From: Mesostigma viride
Taxonomy: Eukaryota; Streptophyta; Mesostigmatophyceae; Mesostigmatales; Mesostigmataceae
Direction of reading: 5' to 3'
Assembly (NCBI GenBank): GCA_009746045.1
Contig: RPFO01000065.1
Location: 5,831,269-5,895,268, forward strand
DNA: 64,000 nucleotides
Below are positions 58,832-64,000 of the stretch, piece after piece. How positions within the stretch are numbered: position 1 is the stretch's first letter; every line of letters begins with the position of its first letter. The translations under genes were made by a program, and so were the position numbers. The notes under the pieces were generated by a model. The model was not told the DNA's origin. It made no database searches and worked only from the letters and a program-made list of their open reading frames with translations.

Positions 58832-58985
58832 TATACTATACTATACTATACTATACTATACTATACTATACTATACTATACTATACTATACTATACTATA
58901 CTATACTATACTATACTATACTATACTATACTATACTATACTATACTATACTATACTATACTATACTATACTATACTATACTATA
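58345..58985. repeat. Compound microsatellite: CCCT, CCCACA, CACACG and CTATA arrays
   Basis: Four arrays follow one another: (CCCT)n at about 58345-58525, (CCCACA)n at about 58533-58570, (CACACG)n at about 58617-58828 and (CTATA)n with 31 copies at 58831-58985. Only short bridges separate them. Confidence 0.97.
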
Positions 58986-59436
58986 ATGACCACACGCACA
59001 CGCACTCGAGACATCCCCAAGCATGCACACATGCACACGCATCGTCGGATACCAATTGTGCATAGTGAGGGCAAGTTTTTCTTGCAGTCGTCAGGAATGG
59101 TGCCTAAAGCTACACGTTTCAGCGGGAGCAATACCATGCCAACATCATTCACCGCCTGATAAGTAATGCTACTTCTGTCAATGAGAATATGAGGGACTTT
59201 ACCCCTCACTCTGCTTGCTACACGAACGTTGTGATGGTACTGGCACCCACCACAAGATCATGTCCTAGTGTTCCCTCCCCCCCCCCCGCGCACAGACACT
59301 CTACTTAAAGCATGTTTTGCTGGATTTTTTTCAGTGCCCTGTGCTATAGTTCCTGACCCTGTTGGTGTCTCCTTTATGAATCGGGCTGATGACCTTGTGG
59401 AGGCTTTTGGTGCCCGCGCCACTGCAATGATGACAG

Positions 59437-61588
59437 GTGTGGCCAGAAGGGCTGTGCCCTGCGCCGGATGCCATTGATTGCGGGAAATGCAAGTCTCCTA
59501 TGTCGCTGGTCTTGCAGGTATGCACATGCCCAGAACTGCCTACTATCACCCCTGCTGCTTGGTAGGGTGCCTTTGTCTCATATTTAGTAGGGTGAATATT
59601 GCTGATTGGAGCAGTTTGAGAAAGCTCCCAAGGCCGGCTTTTTCTTAATTACTATGGCCACAATGTCCAGTGTGATGATGTCCAGGTGCCCTCCGAACGT
59701 GTCTCGGTACGGGCTTGGTACTAAGGGGCCTTCTACTAAGGGGCCTTCTACTAGTACCCCTGTATGCGCGGCTTGCCTGCACCGCTGCCCTGTTGGCTGC
59801 AGGCGTATGCCCCCTTGTCCGCATCCGAGACGGGGCATGCCGCGCTGCCGCAGCGTTGGCTGTTTGTCTTCGGGTGTGCGCGGAAGAATTGTGGTCTCGA
59901 TCCAGCCAGGTATGCCTCCTGTCTGTTTGTCCCCTGTAACTTGGTGCTTGTCCCTTCTAATTGCAGTGCTTGTCCTTGTTGTGGCAGTGCTTGTCCCTTC
60001 TTATGTGGTGCTTGTCCTTGTTGTGGCAGTGCTTGTCCCTTCTTATGTGGTGCTTGTCCTTGTTGTGGCAGTGCTTGTCCCTATTGATGTGGTGCTTGTC
60101 CTTGTTGTGGTGGTGCTTGTCCCTTCTTATGGCAGTGCTTGTCCCTGCTGCTATAGTGATTGTGTGGTGATACGTGCTGGCAAAGGCATTCAATTCTATT
60201 TATTCTAGCATCTACAGTCGGCCATCTATCGCACGCGTGTCAATTGTCTATAACCTGCTACATGCTTGTATCCTGTGCGTCTTGTTACATTTTGCCTGAA
60301 TTCCGGGGGGAGTTGAAGGGGGGGGGGGGGGGGGGGGGGGGGGGTATGTACATTATCTTTCAGTGTTGCATGAGCAATGCTGGTGGGGGGGTGGGGCGGG
60401 GGGTGGGGGGTGGGGTGGGGGAAGGTTGGTGGGCAATCCATTGTCTCATTATGCAATGTTTTTATATATTAAGTTGTCACACAGCGCTCATGAGGTTTCC
60501 TGTAAGTCCATGACTTCAATTTAATGTACATGGGTATTTGGGCTGCTCTCTTGACCTTGTATGGTCAACCATGAAAAATTAAGAGTGCATCTCGCGCACA
60601 CCTTTTGTGCATGGTGAGGGTCATGGTTGCAGGCATGATGAGCGGCCGAACCCCATGGTGCATGTTGCATGTGCTGTCTGGTGCCGCGAGACAGGCTCTG
60701 TGTGGAAGCAGACGCGTGAGTAGTCAAGTATTAGTGTTTTGCAGAGAATTCGTTCTTACATGGCATCCTTAGGGCTGTTTGGGTCATCCTCCATCGCTTA
60801 TTTGATAGCGACACAGGATGGCTACTCTTTGTGACGATGCTGTTGGGCCCATTGTGTGCCGTGTCTGTTTGTGGCGGCTGGCAGCTGGAAGGTGCTCCGC
60901 GTCCAGGCACCGCCACTCGAACCAGCCCAGACGCCACATGCAGGGCAGGCAGTGACCGTGGCTGCTGCAGAGACCCCCCCCGCTCGGTGTGGTGCCGAGG
61001 GAGGTGCTGTGCAGGGCAGGGACGGCCATGGAGTCGTTGGCGGGGAGGTCCCTGGCGTGCCGGTTGACACCCTGGGATGGGGGGAAGCTGTGGCAAGCTT
61101 TTCTGGCGATGCAGGGGCGGGGTGGGGAGATGAAGCCAGCACACAGGGGGGGCAATATGCGTGGGGGGACGGTGCTGGCTGGGGAAACGGTGGTCAAGAG
61201 AACAACTCCGCGAGTGGGTCTGCTGATTGGGGCACGAGCAAGGGGCATGGTGGGGGGGGGGAGGGAGCCGCGAGCGTGGCAGGGGGGACAGCCGCGTCGT
61301 GGCAACAGGGAGCGATGCCGTTTCAGGTGGACATGACGGCGTCCTCGTCCCAACCCACATGGGCGGCTGCAAGAGAGAACAATTCTGGGGATAATGATGA
61401 GGGCAGTGCTGGGGATAATGCTGGCGCCGGTGGCCCTCTGGACGAGCTGAGTGAGCTGGCCCGGGCGCTCTCCCAGGCATGCACGTCGGCTGTGGTGGAC
61501 CACGAGGCTGCCGGTCGGGCGACGGCCAAGAGCAAGAACAAGGCGCGGCGTGCCGCCAAGGAAGCGGTGCCGGCACACATGAGAGACG
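59437..61588 (+). CDS. PDCD2L: PDCD2L-like protein, middle exons (partial gene)
   Basis: Exons 59437-59517, 59803-59909 and 60885-61588 join in matching phases (0, then 2, ending in phase 1 at a GTGAGC donor). They read VWPEGLCPAPDAIDCGKCKS, then PMSLVLQ AYAPLSAS, RWLFVFGCARKNCGLDPA, then SWKVLRVQAPPLEP. This is the N-terminal zinc-binding half of the PDCD2/PDCD2L/Tsr4 family (WP, CxxC, LxLQxYAP, FxFxC, SWRVLRxQ). Family members chaperone ribosomal protein uS5 (Rps2) and support 40S subunit assembly. A Gly/Ala-rich acidic stretch with several WG/GW pairs follows, as PDCD2L often has. The first exon, encoding the usual TSKxGGxP, was not found. The C-terminal domain lies beyond the (CCCTT)n intron, outside the window. 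A stop codon directly before 59437 shows that an acceptor is needed there. Confidence 0.85.
59930..60155. repeat. 21/42-bp minisatellite (GTGCTTGTCC...)
   Basis: A 42-bp higher-order unit is built from two 21-mers, GTGCTTGTCCTTGTTGTGGC and AGTGCTTGTCCCTTCTTATG-type, in about five rounds. It lies in the intron between PDCD2L exons ending at 59909 and starting at 60885. The remainder of that intron shows no other feature except a G-run. Confidence 0.9.
60309..60344. repeat. Poly-G tract
   Basis: An uninterrupted run of more than 25 G lies in the same PDCD2L intron. A second G-rich block follows at about 60384-60425. Confidence 0.9.
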
Positions 61589-61694
61589 GTGAGCTGGTTG
61601 TGGGTTCAGGTCAACCGAATAAAGTGCTTTTGTTTGGAGGGGAAGATTGGCGAGCGGCTTATCCATCTGGGGCCTGGGGAAGGGGTGGATCCCT

Positions 61695-64000
61695 ACCCTT
61701 TCCTTTCCTTTCCTTTCCTTTCCTTCCCTTCCCTTCCCTTCCCTTCCCTTCCTTCCCTTCCCTTCCCTTCCCTTCCCTTCCCTTCCCTTCCCTTCCCTTC
61801 CCTTCCCTTCCCTTCCCTTCCCTTCCCTTCCCTTCCCTTCCCTTCCCTTCCTTCCCTTCCCTTCCCTTCCCTTCCCTTCCCTTCCTTCCCTTCCCTTCCC
61901 TTCCCTTCCCTTCCCTTCCCTTCCCTTCCCTTCCCTTCCCTTCCCTTCCCTTCCCTTCCCTTCCCTTCCTTCCCTTCCCTTCCCTTCCCTTCCTTCCCTT
62001 CCTTCCCTTCCCTTCCCTTCCCTTCCCTTCCCTTCCCTTCCTTCCCTTCCCTTCCCTTCCCTTCCCTTCCCTTCCCTTCCCTTCCCTTCCCTTCCCTTCC
62101 CTTCCCTTCCCTTCCCTTCCCTTCCCTTCCCTTCCCTTCCCTTCCCTTCCCTTCCTTCCCTTCCCTTCCCTTCCCTTCCCTTCCCTTCCCTTCCCTTCCC
62201 TTCCCTTCCCTTCCCTTCCCTTCCCTTCCTTCCCTTCCCTTCCCTTCCCTTCCCTTCCCTTCCCTTCCCTTCCCTTCCCTTCCCTTCCCTTCCCTTCCTT
62301 CCCTTCCCTTCCCTTCCCTTCCCTTCCCTTCCCTTCCCTTCCTTCCCTTCCCTTCCCTTCCCTTCCCTTCCCTTCCCTTCCCTTCCCTTCCCTTCCCTTC
62401 CCTTCCCTTCCCTTCCCTTCCCTTCCCTTCCCTTCCCTTCCCTTCCTTCCTTCCCTTCCCTTCCCTTCCCTTCCCTTCCCTTCCCTTCCTTCCTTCCCTT
62501 CCCTTCCTTCCCTTCCCTTCCCTTCCTTCCCTTCCCTTCCCTTCCCTTCCCTTCCCTTCCCTTCCCTTCCCTTCCCTTCCCTTCCCTTCCCTTCCCTTCC
62601 TTCCCTTCCCTTCCCTTCCCTTCCCTTCCCTTCCCTTCCCTTCCCTTCCCTTCCTTCCCTTCCTTCCCTTCCCTTCCCTTCCCTTCCCTTCCCTTCCCTT
62701 CCCTTCCCTTCCCTTCCCTTCCCTTCCCTTCCTTCCTTCCTTCCCTTCCCTTCCCTTCCCTTCCCTTCCCTTCCCTTCCTTCCCTTCCCTTCCCTTCCCT
62801 TCCCTTCCCTTCCCTTCCCTTCCCTTCCCTTCCCTTCCTTCCCTTCCCTTCCCTTCCCTTCCTTCCTTCCCTTCCCTTCCCTTCCCTTCCCTTCCCTTCC
62901 CTTCCCTTCCCTTCCCTTCCCTTCCCTTCCCTTCCTTCCCTTCCCTTCCCTTCCCTTCCCTTCCCTTCCCTTCCCTTCCCTTCCCTTCCCTTCCCTTCCC
63001 TTCCCTTCCCTTCCTTCCCTTCCCTTCCTTCCCTTCCCTTCCCTTCCCTTCCTTCCCTTCCCTTCCCTTCCCTTCCCTTCCCTTCCCTTCCCTTCCCTTC
63101 CCTTCCCTTCCCTTCCCTTCCCTTCCCTTCCTTCCCTTCCTTCCCTTCCCTTCCCTTCCCTTCCCTTCCCTTCCCTTCCCTTCCCTTCCCTTCCTTCCTT
63201 CCCTTCCCTTCCCTTCCCTTCCCTTCCCTTCCCTTCCCTTCCCTTCCCTTCCCTTCCCTTCCCTTCCCTTCCCTTCCCTTCCCTTCCCTTCCCTTCCTTC
63301 CCTTCCCTTCCTTCCCTTCCCTTCCTTCCCTTCCCTTCCCTTCCCTTCCCTTCCCTTCCCTTCCTTCCCTTCCCTTCCCTTCCCTTCCCTTCCCTTCCCT
63401 TCCTTCCCTTCCTTCCCTTCCCTTCCCTTCCCTTCCCTTCCCTTCCCTTCCCTTCCCTTCCCTTCCTTCCCTTCCTTCCCTTCCCTTCCCTTCCCTTCCC
63501 TTCCCTTCCCTTCCCTTCCTTCCCTTCCCTTCCCTTCCCTTCCCTTCCTTCCCTTCCCTTCCCTTCCCTTCCTTCCCTTCCCTTCCCTTCCCTTCCCTTC
63601 CCTTCCTTCCCTTCCCTTCCCTTCCCTTCCCTTCCCTTCCTTCCCTTCCCTTCCCTTCCCTTCCTTCCCTTCCCTTCCCTTCCCTTCCCTTCCCTTCCCT
63701 TCCTTCCCTTCCTTCCTTCCCTTCCCTTCCCTTCCCTTCCCTTCCCTTCCCTTCCCTTCCCTTCCCTTCCTTCCCTTCCCCTTCCTTCCCTTCCTTCCCT
63801 TCCCTTCCTTCCCTTCCTTCCCTTCTTCCCTTCCCTTCCCTTCCCTTCCCTTCCTTCCCTTCCCTTCCCTTCCCTTCCCTTCCCTTCCCTTCCCTTCCCT
63901 TCCCTTCCCTTCCCTTCCCTTCCCTTCCCTTCCCTTCCCTTCCCTTCCCTTCCCTTCCCTTCCCTTCCCTTCCCTTCCCTTCCCTTCCCTTCCCTTCCCT
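61695..64000. repeat. (CCCTT)n satellite running off the right edge
   Basis: More than 2.3 kb begins as (CCTTT)n and becomes (CCCTT)n with scattered CCTT four-base units. It starts about 107 bp after the PDCD2L donor at 61588, so it appears to be intronic. The sense strand is pure pyrimidine; the opposite strand is (AAGGG)n. Confidence 0.97.

Noticed and set aside
59374-59436. MNRADDLVEAFGARA as the PDCD2L start
   Set aside because: It is out of frame with VWPEGL, and a stop codon lies immediately before 59437 in the correct frame.
60702-60717. Small exon GSVWKQT between PDCD2L exons
   Set aside because: The phase from 59909 gives a different reading, while the acceptor at 60884 restores the conserved SWKVLRVQ directly.
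60731-61666. 311-codon minus-strand frame
   Set aside because: The plus strand here encodes the PDCD2L exon with correct splice phases; the minus frame is low-complexity shadow.

Overview
The window looks like nuclear DNA of a eukaryotic, probably green-algal (chlorophyte) organism. It has GC-rich exons split by many spliceosomal introns with clean GT-AG borders, a ciliary-type CDKL5 kinase, a Tmc/PAS membrane protein of a type common in chlorophytes, a 2Fe-2S protein with a transit-peptide-like N-terminus, decayed non-LTR retrotransposons, and very large simple-sequence arrays. The species assignment is inference; no marker fixes it.

Four host genes can be rebuilt by hand from splice sites and reading phase. 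(1) Bases 19981 to 1, minus strand: a CDKL5-like protein kinase whose 3' end runs off the left edge. Its introns hold most of the arrays in the left third, including about 5.6 kb of an 18-bp unit. (2) Bases 34624-50922, plus strand: a TmcB-like membrane protein of about 2,334 aa with PAS repeats, in 15 exons, the last 4.5 kb long. (3) Bases 56233-54692, minus strand: a complete three-exon, 188-aa 2Fe-2S ferredoxin-like protein. (4) Bases 59437-61588, plus strand: the middle exons of a PDCD2L-like gene. Its first exon was not found, and the next intron is a (CCCTT)n array that runs off the right edge.

The rest is mobile DNA and repeats. A full-length but decayed LINE (25456-32786, minus) keeps a 12-bp target-site duplication and carries a nested 1.9-kb element inserted at TTAA. 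A 5'-truncated relative lies at 52522-53623 with its own 12-bp duplication. A 314-bp MITE with 33-bp inverted ends sits at 53927-54240. Older retroelement debris fills 23.5-25.4 kb. Bases 21071-23425 are about 471 apparently perfect copies of TTGAG.

The host genes do not form an operon or an obvious pathway. The kinase is probably ciliary, TmcB-like proteins are of unknown sensory or membrane role, the 2Fe-2S protein is probably plastidial, and PDCD2L belongs to a family linked to small ribosomal subunit assembly. What unites the window is intron expansion by tandem arrays. No CRISPR array, rRNA or convincing tRNA gene was seen.
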